Of a DNA stretch of 64,000 bases, positions 34,159 to 42,490 are shown piece by piece; within the stretch, counting starts at the first letter, position 1, and the number at the start of each line of letters is the position of its first letter. Under the pieces are notes generated by a model. The model saw only the letters and a program-made list of their open reading frames with translations, searched no databases and was not told the origin of the DNA. The stretch comes from DAITAZ01 sp036824045 (lineage in GTDB: Bacteria > Pseudomonadota > Gammaproteobacteria > Burkholderiales > Rhodocyclaceae), in NCBI GenBank assembly GCA_036824045.1, contig DAITAZ010000016.1, positions 14,512-78,511 on the forward strand. The letters are read 5' to 3'. The position numbers were made by a program, and so were the translations under genes.

Positions 34159-36348
34159 ATGAGTCTCGCTGCGAATCTTGTTGTTGATCAAGAATCCTAC
34201 TCGCGCCTTGTGCAAGCGCGTGAGCATGATCCCTTCCGGTTACTCGGCTGTTTCACCACCGGCGACGAGGTGGTGGTGCGCAGCTTTCAGCCCTATGCGG
34301 GCGAGGCCTGGCTGGAACTGGCCGACGGCCCGGCGCCGATGATCCGGGTGCATCCGGACGGCGTCTTTGAATGGCGGGGCCCTGCCGCCGCCGTTCCCCG
34401 GCCGTATCGCCTGACCCTGCAGGCAGGAGAAAACCGCTGGACCCTGTGGGATGCCTGGGCTTTCCCGCCTGCGGCGTCCCAGCATGATATCTATCTCTTC
34501 TCGGAAGGCCGGAACTATCAGGCCTGGCGTCTGCTGGGAGCTCACCCGGAGGTGCGCGAGGGCGTGGCGGGTGTGTGCTTCAGGGTCTGGGCGCCGGCGG
34601 CGGAGCGGGTGTCGGTGGTGGGGGCGTTCAACCACTGGGACGGGCGCATGCACCCCATGTGTTCCATGGGCGCGAGCGGGGTGTGGGAGCTGTTCATCCC
34701 GGCGCTGGAGCCGGGCGCCCTGTACCGCTTCGAGCTGCGCAACCGGGACACGGGTGCGGTGATGGTCAAGATCGACCCCTATGCCCGGCAGTTCGAGCGC
34801 CGGCCGTCCACCGCCTGCCGCATCTGCGCCCCCTCCGGCTACGCCTGGAGCGACGCGCCGTGGCTGGCCCGCCGTGCCGCGGCGGACTGGATGCGCGAGC
34901 CCATGAACATCTACGAGGTGCATGCGGGCTCCTGGATGCGCCACCCGGATGGCAGTTTCTACAGCTACCGGGAACTGGCCGAACGGCTGGTGCCCTATGT
35001 GCGCGACATGGGCTACACCCATATCGAGCTGTTGCCCATCACCGAGCATCCCCTGGACGAATCCTGGGGCTACCAGACCACCGGCTACTTCGCACCCACC
35101 AGCCGTTTCGGCACGCCGGACGATCTGCGGGCCCTGATCGATGCCTGCCATCAGGCGGGCATCGGTGTGCTGCTGGACTGGGTGCCCGGGCATTTTCCCG
35201 AAGATCGCTGGGCGCTGTCCCGGTTCGACGGCACGGCCCTTTACGAGCACGAGGACCCGCGTCTGGGCTGGCACCCGGACTGGGGCACCCACGTCTTCAA
35301 TTACGGCCGGCCCGAGGTGCTGAGCTTCCTGCTCTCCTCGGCCCACTACTGGCTGTCGGAATTCCACTTTGATGGCCTGCGGGTGGACGCGGTGGCCTCC
35401 ATGCTCTATCTGGACTACTCGCGCAAGGCCGGTGAGTGGCTGCCCAACCGCTACGGCGGGCGGGAGAACCTGGAAGCCATCGACTTTCTGCGCGCCCTCA
35501 ACAGCATGGTCCACGGGGAGTTCCCCGGCGCCCTGACCATCGCCGAGGAGTCCACCGCCTGGCCCATGGTGTCCCGCCCCACCTACCTGGGCGGGCTGGG
35601 TTTTTCCATGAAGTGGAACATGGGCTGGATGAACGACACCCTGCGTTACCTGGCCCACGACCCGGTGCACCGCAAGTACCACCACGACCTGCTCACCTTT
35701 GGCCAGATGTACGCCTACAGTGAGAACTTTGTCCTGCCCCTTTCCCATGACGAGGTGGTGCACGGCAAGGGCTCGCTCATCAACAAGATGCCGGGCGACG
35801 ACTGGCAGCGCTTTGCCAACCTGAGGCTGCTGCTCCTGGCCCAACTCACTTCGCCGGGGCGCAAGCTCAATTTCATGGGCAGCGAGCTGGCCCAGTGGCG
35901 GGAGTGGAGCGAAGCGCGGGAGCTGGACTGGGACCTTCTCGCCTACGCGCCCCACCTGGGTGTGCAGCGCTTGCTGCGGGACGCCAACCACCTTTACCGG
36001 AACACGGCAGCCCTGCACGAGCAGGATTTCGAATCCAGCGGGTTCTCGTGGATCGATTGCCATGATGGCGAGCAGTCGGTCATCAGCTATGTGCGCTGGG
36101 CCCGGGATGGCCGGCATGCGGTGGTGGTGCTCAACTTCACCCCGGTGCCGCGCCAGGGTTATCGGGTGGGCGTCCCGGCCGCGGTGACGTACCGGGAAGT
36201 GCTCAACAGCGATTCCGCCCACTACGGCGGCTCCAACCTGGGCAACGGCGGGGCCGTGATGGCCGACCACGCGCCGCATGCGGGTTATCCCGCCTCCCTC
36301 AGCCTGACCCTGCCGCCGCTGGCGGGCGTGGTGCTGCTGCCCGAGTAA
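34159..36348 (+). CDS. glgB: 1,4-alpha-glucan branching enzyme
   Basis: GH13 enzyme that introduces alpha-1,6 branches into glycogen. The 729-aa protein has an N-terminal N1 domain, a CBM48 domain (about 130-220; GVCFRVWAPAAERVSVVGAF) and the catalytic barrel with DGLRVDAVASML (nucleophile Asp), IAEESTAWP (acid/base Glu) and LPLSHDEVVHGKGS. ATG at 34159 is preferred over a GTG two codons upstream. Divergent from glgC, so both synthesis genes share a 172-bp control region. Confidence 0.97.
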   Translation: MSLAANLVVDQESYSRLVQAREHDPFRLLGCFTTGDEVVVRSFQPYAGEAWLELADGPAPMIRVHPDGVFEWRGPAAAVPRPYRLTLQAGENRWTLWDAWAFPPAASQHDIYLFSEGRNYQAWRLLGAHPEVREGVAGVCFRVWAPAAERVSVVGAFNHWDGRMHPMCSMGASGVWELFIPALEPGALYRFELRNRDTGAVMVKIDPYARQFERRPSTACRICAPSGYAWSDAPWLARRAAADWMREPMNIYEVHAGSWMRHPDGSFYSYRELAERLVPYVRDMGYTHIELLPITEHPLDESWGYQTTGYFAPTSRFGTPDDLRALIDACHQAGIGVLLDWVPGHFPEDRWALSRFDGTALYEHEDPRLGWHPDWGTHVFNYGRPEVLSFLLSSAHYWLSEFHFDGLRVDAVASMLYLDYSRKAGEWLPNRYGGRENLEAIDFLRALNSMVHGEFPGALTIAEESTAWPMVSRPTYLGGLGFSMKWNMGWMNDTLRYLAHDPVHRKYHHDLLTFGQMYAYSENFVLPLSHDEVVHGKGSLINKMPGDDWQRFANLRLLLLAQLTSPGRKLNFMGSELAQWREWSEARELDWDLLAYAPHLGVQRLLRDANHLYRNTAALHEQDFESSGFSWIDCHDGEQSVISYVRWARDGRHAVVVLNFTPVPRQGYRVGVPAAVTYREVLNSDSAHYGGSNLGNGGAVMADHAPHAGYPASLSLTLPPLAGVVLLPE

Positions 36349-36489
36349 CCGGGCAGGCGCGGCGTCCGCCTGGTCGCCGCGCCCAAGAACCTGTCGCACC
36401 TCAAGCGCACCGGTCATGCAGCCGTAAGGCATTCCGTGGGTCGGCGCTTGTGCCGGCCCCGGTTTTGGGGCGCGGGGCAGGGGGGGACG

Positions 36490-37713
36490 ATGCAGTTCAG
36501 AAGTGACGATATCGCCGTGCTGGCGGCACTCGGGTTTCAGCTGGCCGCCGCGGCCGCTGTGATGGCCCACGCCAGCCCGGTGGTGGCGGTGACAGCGCAG
36601 GTCGCGGCCATGGCCGCGCTGGCGTTCAGCCTGTACGCGGGCCGGCGGGCGCGCCAGGAATACCGTGCGCGCAGCGCCCGGCGCATGGTGGAACTCTCCC
36701 GGCTGATGGGCGATTTCGACCAGCGCTCGGAAGCGGCCATGGGCTTGGCCCGGGCGCAGTTCCACCGGGTGCGAGAAGGTATCGGGCAAGCCTACGAGAT
36801 CATCAATACCGCCACCTCCCGCCTCACCGGAAACCTGACCGGAGTGCAGCACCGCGCCGCCAGCCAGCGGGAACTGCTGCGCGAGCTGGTGCAGCAGCTA
36901 TTGACCGCGACCCGAAGCGGCGAGCAACAGGCCCAGATGGCGGGTGTGCGCCAATTCCTGACCGAGACGGAAAAGGTGGTGCACGAACTGGCCGCTTGCG
37001 TGGCCGGCATGCAGGAAACCGGGGCCAAGACCGACCAGGGCTTCAGCCGGGTGGAGGAACGGGTCAACTGCATCGTGGACCTGCTCGACAGCGTCACCGA
37101 GATCACCCGTCAGACCGATCTGCTGGCGCTGAACGCCGCCATCGAGGCCGCCCGCGCGGGCGAGGCGGGGCGGGGTTTCGCCGTGGTGGCGGACGAGGTG
37201 CGCAAGCTCGCCAGCCGGACCAACGAGTTCAATGCCCGCATCCGCGGGCTGCTGACCGATATCGACGAGAACATGGGGGCGGTGGGGGCCTCCATCCGCG
37301 AGGTGTCCAGCATCGACCTGTCGCTGGTGGAGCGCTCCCGCGACAGCCTGGCCGCCATCTGGGGGCAGATGGAAACCCTTAACCAGGCGGCCAGCCAGCA
37401 GTCGGACCGCATCGGCGAACTGTCCGGGCAGATTCACCGGGAAGTGATGGAGGGCATTGTCTCGCTCCAGTTCGACGACCTGGTGCGTCAGCTCCTGGAG
37501 CAGATGCAGCAGCGTTGCGCCGCGCTGGAAGATTACATGTTGTCGCTGGTGGTGAAGACGGGAGACGAGGACAGCGATGGCGTGCGCCGCATGGAGCGGC
37601 GGCTGGAGGCGCTGACCGCCAGCATGGCCGGGGCGCGCCGCCATCTGGAGCACATGGAGGCGCGCCACATCCAGCAGAAATCGGTGGATGCGGGCAGCGT
37701 CGAGCTGTTCTGA
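36490..37713 (+). CDS. Methyl-accepting chemotaxis-type protein without a periplasmic sensor
   Basis: The 407-aa product has two adjacent N-terminal hydrophobic segments (about 10-28 and 33-55) joined by only a few residues, so there is almost no periplasmic loop. The rest is cytoplasmic helix. The signalling hairpin is recognisable (TDLLALNAAIEAARAGEAGRGFAVVADEVRKLA, about 210-245), but the C-terminal part is short and diverges, with FDDLVRQLLEQM typical of nitrate/oxygen-independent MCP-like proteins. No CheR-binding pentapeptide is seen. GGGGGGA before the ATG is a good ribosome site. It lies 141 nt after glgB. Signal unknown. Confidence 0.85.
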   Translation: MQFRSDDIAVLAALGFQLAAAAAVMAHASPVVAVTAQVAAMAALAFSLYAGRRARQEYRARSARRMVELSRLMGDFDQRSEAAMGLARAQFHRVREGIGQAYEIINTATSRLTGNLTGVQHRAASQRELLRELVQQLLTATRSGEQQAQMAGVRQFLTETEKVVHELAACVAGMQETGAKTDQGFSRVEERVNCIVDLLDSVTEITRQTDLLALNAAIEAARAGEAGRGFAVVADEVRKLASRTNEFNARIRGLLTDIDENMGAVGASIREVSSIDLSLVERSRDSLAAIWGQMETLNQAASQQSDRIGELSGQIHREVMEGIVSLQFDDLVRQLLEQMQQRCAALEDYMLSLVVKTGDEDSDGVRRMERRLEALTASMAGARRHLEHMEARHIQQKSVDAGSVELF

Positions 37714-37722
37714 GGCGGCGGC

Positions 37723-38733
37723 TCAGCCGCCGCGGGCCGCCTCGTCCGCCAGCGCCAGGGCGCCCAGCAGGCCCAGATCCGGCGTGGTGACCACGTGCAC
37801 GGGGATGTCCCGGGTCAGCCGGCGGTGGCCGTCCTGATTGTTGAAGGCGGCCTGGAAACGCCCCGCCTGCAGCCGGGGCAGGATGCGCCCGGCAATGCCG
37901 CCTGCCAGGTACAGCCCCGCCCGGGGCAGGAAGGTGAGGGCCAGATCCCCGGCAAAGGCACCGTAAATATCCACGAAGATGTCCAGGGCCTGATCCGCCA
38001 GGCTGCCCGGGGTCTCCAGCGCATGGCGGCCCACTGCAGCGGCTGTATCGGCCGCTGCCTGCAGGGCCTGCTCAGGCCCGCCGCCGGAGCGGGCGAGCAG
38101 AAAGCGGTGGATGGCCACCAGCCCGGGTCCGGAGAGCAGGTGTTCGGTGGTCACCCGGCCGTTCTGGTCGTACATCCAGCGCCACAGTTCGGCCTGCAGC
38201 GGATTGCGGGGCGCGAAGCCCACGTGTCCGCCCTCGCCGCTCAGGGTTTGCCAGCCTTCGGCGCGAGAGACCAGGGCCGCCACGCCCAGGCCGGTACCCG
38301 CGCCCACCACCACGCGCACGCCGTCCGCGGTTGGCTGGCCGGGCTGCAGGCACGTCAATGCGTCCGCCCCCAGCGAGGCCAGGCCGGCGGCGGCGGCGGC
38401 GAAGTCATTCACCAGCCGTACCGGTCCACCGAGGCTGGCCCCGAGGGCGGCGCCGTCCATGAACCAGGGCAGGTAGGTGAGCTGCGCCCGGTTGCCCTCC
38501 ACCGGGCCGGCTACGCCAAAGCAGGCGGCCGCGGGCGCGGCGGGCAGGCCGGCGGCCCGGGCATCGGCAAGGAACCGCGCCAGACAGTCCTCGAAGCAGG
38601 CGAACTCCCGGGAGGCATAGCGCCGCTGGAACAGCATGCCCGGCGGGGTGCCAGGCGTCGCTGCCTCGGCCAGGGCGAGCAGCGTCTTGGTGCCGCCGAT
38701 GTCGCCGCCGATGCGTTGAGGCCGCGCGCTCAT
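37723..38733 (-). CDS. glk: Glucokinase
   Basis: ATP-dependent phosphorylation of glucose to glucose-6-phosphate, feeding pgi and the glycogen pathway nearby. The 336-aa protein has the phosphate loop GGDIGGTKTLLAL, the glucose-binding VRLVNDFAAAAAGL, GAGTGLGVAAL and SGEGGHVGFAP, all hallmarks of the E. coli-type Glk family. The start codon overlaps the thyA stop as ATGA, so its translation is probably coupled to thyA. The frame is open much further upstream, antisense to thyA, and that part is ignored. Confidence 0.95.
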   Translation of the reverse strand: MSARPQRIGGDIGGTKTLLALAEAATPGTPPGMLFQRRYASREFACFEDCLARFLADARAAGLPAAPAAACFGVAGPVEGNRAQLTYLPWFMDGAALGASLGGPVRLVNDFAAAAAGLASLGADALTCLQPGQPTADGVRVVVGAGTGLGVAALVSRAEGWQTLSGEGGHVGFAPRNPLQAELWRWMYDQNGRVTTEHLLSGPGLVAIHRFLLARSGGGPEQALQAAADTAAAVGRHALETPGSLADQALDIFVDIYGAFAGDLALTFLPRAGLYLAGGIAGRILPRLQAGRFQAAFNNQDGHRRLTRDIPVHVVTTPDLGLLGALALADEAARGG

Positions 38734-39524
38734 ACCGCCACCGGCGCGGGGATATGGGGGTGCGGGTCGTAACCCTCCAGGGTGAAATCCTCGTACCGGA
38801 AATCGAAGAGGTTCGTCACCGCAGGGTTGAGGCGCAGGGTCGGCAAGGGGCGAGGTGTGCGGGACAGTTGCAGCCGCGCCTGCTCCAGGTGATTGCTGTA
38901 GAGGTGGGCATCGCCCAGGGTGAGCACGAATTCCCCCGGCTGGTAGCCGCACACCTGAGCCAGCATCAGCGTCAGCAGGGCATAGCTGGCGATGTTGAAG
39001 GGCACCCCGAGAAAAATGTCGGCGCTGCGCTGGTAAAGCTGGCAGGACAGCCGCCCGTCCGCCACGTAGAACTGGAACAAGGCGTGGCACGGGGGCAGGG
39101 CCATGCGGTCCACCTCCGACGGGTTCCAGGCGGTCACCAGGTGGCGGCGGGAGTCCGGATTGTGCTTGAGCCCTTCCACCAGGCGGGTGATCTGGTCGAT
39201 CTCGCCGCCATCCCGGGCCGGCCAGTGGCGCCACTGGTGGCCGTACACCGGACCCAGGTCGCCGTTTTCGTCCGCCCATTCGTCCCAGATGGAGACGCCG
39301 TTGTCCTTGAGGTAGCGGATGTTGGTCTCGCCGCGCAGGAACCACAGCAGCTCGTGGATGATGGATCGGGTGTGCAGCTTCTTGGTGGTCAGCAGGGGAA
39401 AGCCCTGGGCCAGGTCGAAGCGCATCTGCCAGCCGAAGACGGAAAGGGTGCCGGTGCCGGTGCGGTCTGCCTTGTGGTGGCCGTGGTCCAGCACATGCTG
39501 CATCAGGTCGAGGTAGGTGCGCAT
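38730..39524 (-). CDS. thyA: Thymidylate synthase
   Basis: Methylates dUMP to dTMP with methylene-tetrahydrofolate, producing dihydrofolate for FolA. The 264-aa protein (same length as E. coli ThyA) has the catalytic Cys in ALPPCHALFQFYV, LYQRSADIFLGVPFNIASYA and the dUMP-binding Arg region RTGTGTLSVFG. The ATG at 39524 follows a GGAAG ribosome site; five codons further upstream are also open. It is translationally coupled to glk. Confidence 0.97.
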   Translation of the reverse strand: MRTYLDLMQHVLDHGHHKADRTGTGTLSVFGWQMRFDLAQGFPLLTTKKLHTRSIIHELLWFLRGETNIRYLKDNGVSIWDEWADENGDLGPVYGHQWRHWPARDGGEIDQITRLVEGLKHNPDSRRHLVTAWNPSEVDRMALPPCHALFQFYVADGRLSCQLYQRSADIFLGVPFNIASYALLTLMLAQVCGYQPGEFVLTLGDAHLYSNHLEQARLQLSRTPRPLPTLRLNPAVTNLFDFRYEDFTLEGYDPHPHIPAPVAV

Positions 39525-39767
39525 GGCATTCGCTTCCAAAACGGGCCGGAATAGGCCCGGGGGGGTTGATCTGTTCCGCCCCGGCGCGGCCAGGGCCCGG
39601 GGCTAGACTGGGGTTGGATTGTACGCGGGCCGGGGCGCATCCGTTCCCGTGGTCGAAGGAGGTCGAGCGTGACAGGGGGAGGCGAAATCGTGCGTGCTAT
39701 ATTTCATGAGCTTGTGCTCACCCGGCGTCGGTCCGACCGGCGCACCCTGCCCGGAGCGGCTGCGACC

Positions 39768-41243
39768 ATGTTCTTTTCCTTTCTCTCCCGCAAGGCCCAT
39801 CCTTTGGCCGATCCTCAGGAGACGCGCCAGGTGGCGGCCCGGCTGGCATCGGCCGAGCCCGTTGCGGCCCTCGACGAGATCGCTGCCTGGGGCGCCTCGG
39901 TCATGGCGGACCCGCAGTTGCGTCCGGCAGAGAAAGGCGGCCTCCTCGATACTCTGGCCGGGATGGCGCAACCCCATTTGACGCTCATCGCGGACGACTT
40001 CCACCAGGCCGCCGGCCTGCGCTTGCAGCCGCCACCCCACAAGTGGCGGGCCGCGCGGGACTACTGCCAGGCCCGGTTCCAGAATCTGGCGGCGCTGCTC
40101 GAGGCGCTTGAGCGCGACGGCAAGGCCCTGCCGGAGCCGGCGCAGGCGCGGTTGATCGCCCAGTTGGTCCGCGCCGGGGCCGATGCGCTGAAATGGGAGC
40201 GCTTCCACTACGGCGGCGCCGATGCGCCCGCGTGGGCGTGTCTGGGGCGCGCCTACCAGATGGCGCGGCAGCGCCAGGTGCACGGTCAGGCGGTGCGGCT
40301 GGAGGGAGGCGCCACCACCGTGAGGCGGGAATTCCTCCGCGCCCTGGCCCTGGAAGCCTCGGCGCTCGATTGTCTGCTGCCGCCGCAGATGGAGCTTGCG
40401 GACCGCCTGATCGGCCGCTTTGTCGGCAGCTTTCTGCTCACGGGTACCGCCAAGGGGCAAAGCACCCACTGGATCGACCTCAGCGCCCTGGCAGCGCCCC
40501 GGCGGGTGGCCCTGCACCCGGAGCCCTCGCCCCATCTGCGCTTTTTCAGCGCGGTGCCGGCGCTGGAACCGCTGGCCGAATTGCGCTGCCAGTTCGAACT
40601 GGGAGGCTTGCCCCAGGAGCTGGGGCTGAGCGGCGTGCTGGCGGACCCGGAGGTCGTTCGCCCGACGTTCCGCCATCTGCTGACCTACTGGTCGTGCACC
40701 GCGCCCATGCGCCGCCATCGCCGCTATGGAGCCGGGGCGGCCAGCCTGGACGTGGTGGGGGGGCTGCATCAGGTGCATTCCCGTTTGTGCGGCAATGCCC
40801 TGGCCGGGGCCAATGCCGGCCAGGGCTGGACGCTGACGGATGTGAGCCGTGGCGGCGCCGGCCTGGATGCGCCACCGGCCACCGAGTGGCTGCGGGTGGG
40901 CAGCCTGATCGGCCTGCAGCCCAATCAGGACGGTGACTGGATGGTGGGCGTAGTGCGTCGGCTGCGGCGGCAGCCGGACCAGCGCGCCCACATTGGCGTG
41001 CAGGCCCTGTCGCCCCGCGCGGTGCCGCTGGTGGCGGACATCGGGGGCAACCGGGTGGATGCGCTGCTGCTGGATGCGCCCCAGGCCAACGGCGATGTGC
41101 GCGTGGTGCTGCAGATCGCCGCCTACCGGGCGGCCACGCCCCTGCACTTCCGGGTGCGGGGCGAGAGCCTGAGGGTGGAACCGCTGGAGCTGCTCGAAAG
41201 CGGCCCGGACTACGAGGTGGGCCGCTACCGGGTGGCCGCCTAA
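39768..41243 (+). CDS. Conserved protein with PilZ-like C-terminal domain, unknown function
   Basis: Not firmly recognised. The 491-aa protein is cytoplasmic (no signal or membrane segment) and mostly helical over about residues 1-330. The last 100-110 residues (GWTLTDVSRGGAGLDAP, LRVGSLIGLQ, IGVQALSPRAVPL) resemble a degenerate PilZ barrel: the SxGG-type motif is there as SRGG, but the N-terminal RxxxR of c-di-GMP receptors is not obvious. Binding of c-di-GMP would fit the two cyclases in the window but is inference. A GGAGCGG ribosome site supports ATG 39768; the frame is open back to 39669. It converges on and overlaps mog by 4 bp. Confidence 0.65.
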   Translation: MFFSFLSRKAHPLADPQETRQVAARLASAEPVAALDEIAAWGASVMADPQLRPAEKGGLLDTLAGMAQPHLTLIADDFHQAAGLRLQPPPHKWRAARDYCQARFQNLAALLEALERDGKALPEPAQARLIAQLVRAGADALKWERFHYGGADAPAWACLGRAYQMARQRQVHGQAVRLEGGATTVRREFLRALALEASALDCLLPPQMELADRLIGRFVGSFLLTGTAKGQSTHWIDLSALAAPRRVALHPEPSPHLRFFSAVPALEPLAELRCQFELGGLPQELGLSGVLADPEVVRPTFRHLLTYWSCTAPMRRHRRYGAGAASLDVVGGLHQVHSRLCGNALAGANAGQGWTLTDVSRGGAGLDAPPATEWLRVGSLIGLQPNQDGDWMVGVVRRLRRQPDQRAHIGVQALSPRAVPLVADIGGNRVDALLLDAPQANGDVRVVLQIAAYRAATPLHFRVRGESLRVEPLELLESGPDYEVGRYRVAA

Positions 41244-41842
41244 CGCTGGCGGATGGCGTTCTTGGGCCGGAAGGCCTTGATCACCGCTTCGTTCGTCTCA
41301 ATGTAGGGGCCGCCAATCAGATCGATGCAGTAGGGCACCGCGGCGAAGATGCCGGGCACCACGGCTTTGCCCTGCTCGTCCTTGAGGCCTTCCAGGGTTT
41401 CCTTGATGGATTTGGGCTGGCCCGGCAGGTTGAGGATCAGCGTCCGGCCCCGGATGACCCCCACCTGACGGGAAAGGATGGCCGTGGGGACGAAGCGCAG
41501 GCTGATCTGACGCATCTGTTCCCCGAAGCCCGGCATCACCCGGTCCGCCACCGCCAGGGTGGCGTCCGGCGTCACGTCCCGGGGGGCCGGGCCGGTGCCG
41601 CCGGTGGTGAGCACCAGGTGGCATCCGGCGCTGTCGCACAGTTCCTTCAGGGTGGCTTCGATCACCGGCTGCTCGTCCGGGATCAAGCGGGTTTCCATGC
41701 GCCAGGGGCTGGTGAGGGCGGCGCCGAACCAGGCTTCCAGCGCCGGGATGCCCTGGTCCTGGTACACGCCCTGGGAGGCCCGGTCGCTGATGGAAACCAG
41801 GCCGATGACCAGGGTTTCGTCCTGGGGGGTGGGAGTGTTCAT
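41240..41842 (-). CDS. mog: Molybdopterin adenylyltransferase
   Basis: Adenylates molybdopterin before molybdate insertion in molybdenum-cofactor synthesis. The 200-aa product has the MoaB/Mog fold markers GLVSISDRASQGVYQDQGIP, LVLTTGGTGPAPRDVTPDAT and LILNLPGQPKSIKE. It overlaps the upstream yjgA by ATGA. Mog and MoaB share these motifs; the length and IPALEAW region favour Mog. Confidence 0.92.
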   Translation of the reverse strand: MNTPTPQDETLVIGLVSISDRASQGVYQDQGIPALEAWFGAALTSPWRMETRLIPDEQPVIEATLKELCDSAGCHLVLTTGGTGPAPRDVTPDATLAVADRVMPGFGEQMRQISLRFVPTAILSRQVGVIRGRTLILNLPGQPKSIKETLEGLKDEQGKAVVPGIFAAVPYCIDLIGGPYIETNEAVIKAFRPKNAIRQR

Positions 41843-42402
41843 GTGTCGCTCTCTTCCGTGGGTTCCGTGTCCGGCATGGCGTCATCCGCCGCCGGCCTGG
41901 CGCCCGCCAGCGCCCGCAGTTCGCGGAACAGTTCCCGGTAGCTGCGCGGCGGTTTGCCCTGTTCCTGTTCCTTGAGGGCATTGCGGCGCAACTGGCGGAT
42001 ACGCTGCAGGTCCGCGCCCGGGTAGCTGTCGCCAATCTCGGTGAGCACCGCCTCGCTTTCCATCAGCCGCGTGCGCAGGCGTTCCAGCCGGTGCTGTTCA
42101 GCCGTCGCGGCGGCGGACTGGCCGTTGAACGCGTCGAGCACGGCCTGGATGGGCGCCGGGTCCACATCGCGCATCAGCCGGCCGATGTACTGGAGCTGGC
42201 GGCGGCGTGCCTCGTGCTTGTTGGCAAAGCGCTGGCACTCCTTGACCGCGTGCAGCAGGTTGTCGGGCAGGGGCACCTTCTTCAGCCGTTCCGGCGAGAG
42301 GGCCACCAACTGTTCGCCCAGATCCTGCAGGGCGGTCATGGCTTTCTTCATCCGGGTTTTGCTGGGGCGTTCGTCTTCGAAGGCGTCGTCGGCGGCGTGC
42401 AT
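41839..42402 (-). CDS. darP: Ribosome-associated protein YjgA/DarP (DUF615)
   Basis: Late 50S assembly factor family. The 187-aa, highly charged helical protein carries RPSKTRMKKAMTALQDLGEQ, KHEARRRQLQYIGRLMRD and SYRELFRELRAL, the typical DUF615 motifs. It is divergent from pmbA, as is common in proteobacteria, and translationally coupled to mog. The C-terminal acidic tail is longer than usual but unremarkable. Confidence 0.93.
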   Translation of the reverse strand: MHAADDAFEDERPSKTRMKKAMTALQDLGEQLVALSPERLKKVPLPDNLLHAVKECQRFANKHEARRRQLQYIGRLMRDVDPAPIQAVLDAFNGQSAAATAEQHRLERLRTRLMESEAVLTEIGDSYPGADLQRIRQLRRNALKEQEQGKPPRSYRELFRELRALAGARPAADDAMPDTEPTEESDT

Positions 42403-42490
42403 GGCGGGGCGCAGATGCGCTGGAAATGGGGTGAAATGGGGAAAACGGTTAGGATTATATCTTTAGCCCTCAGTCACAGCCCCATTGCCC

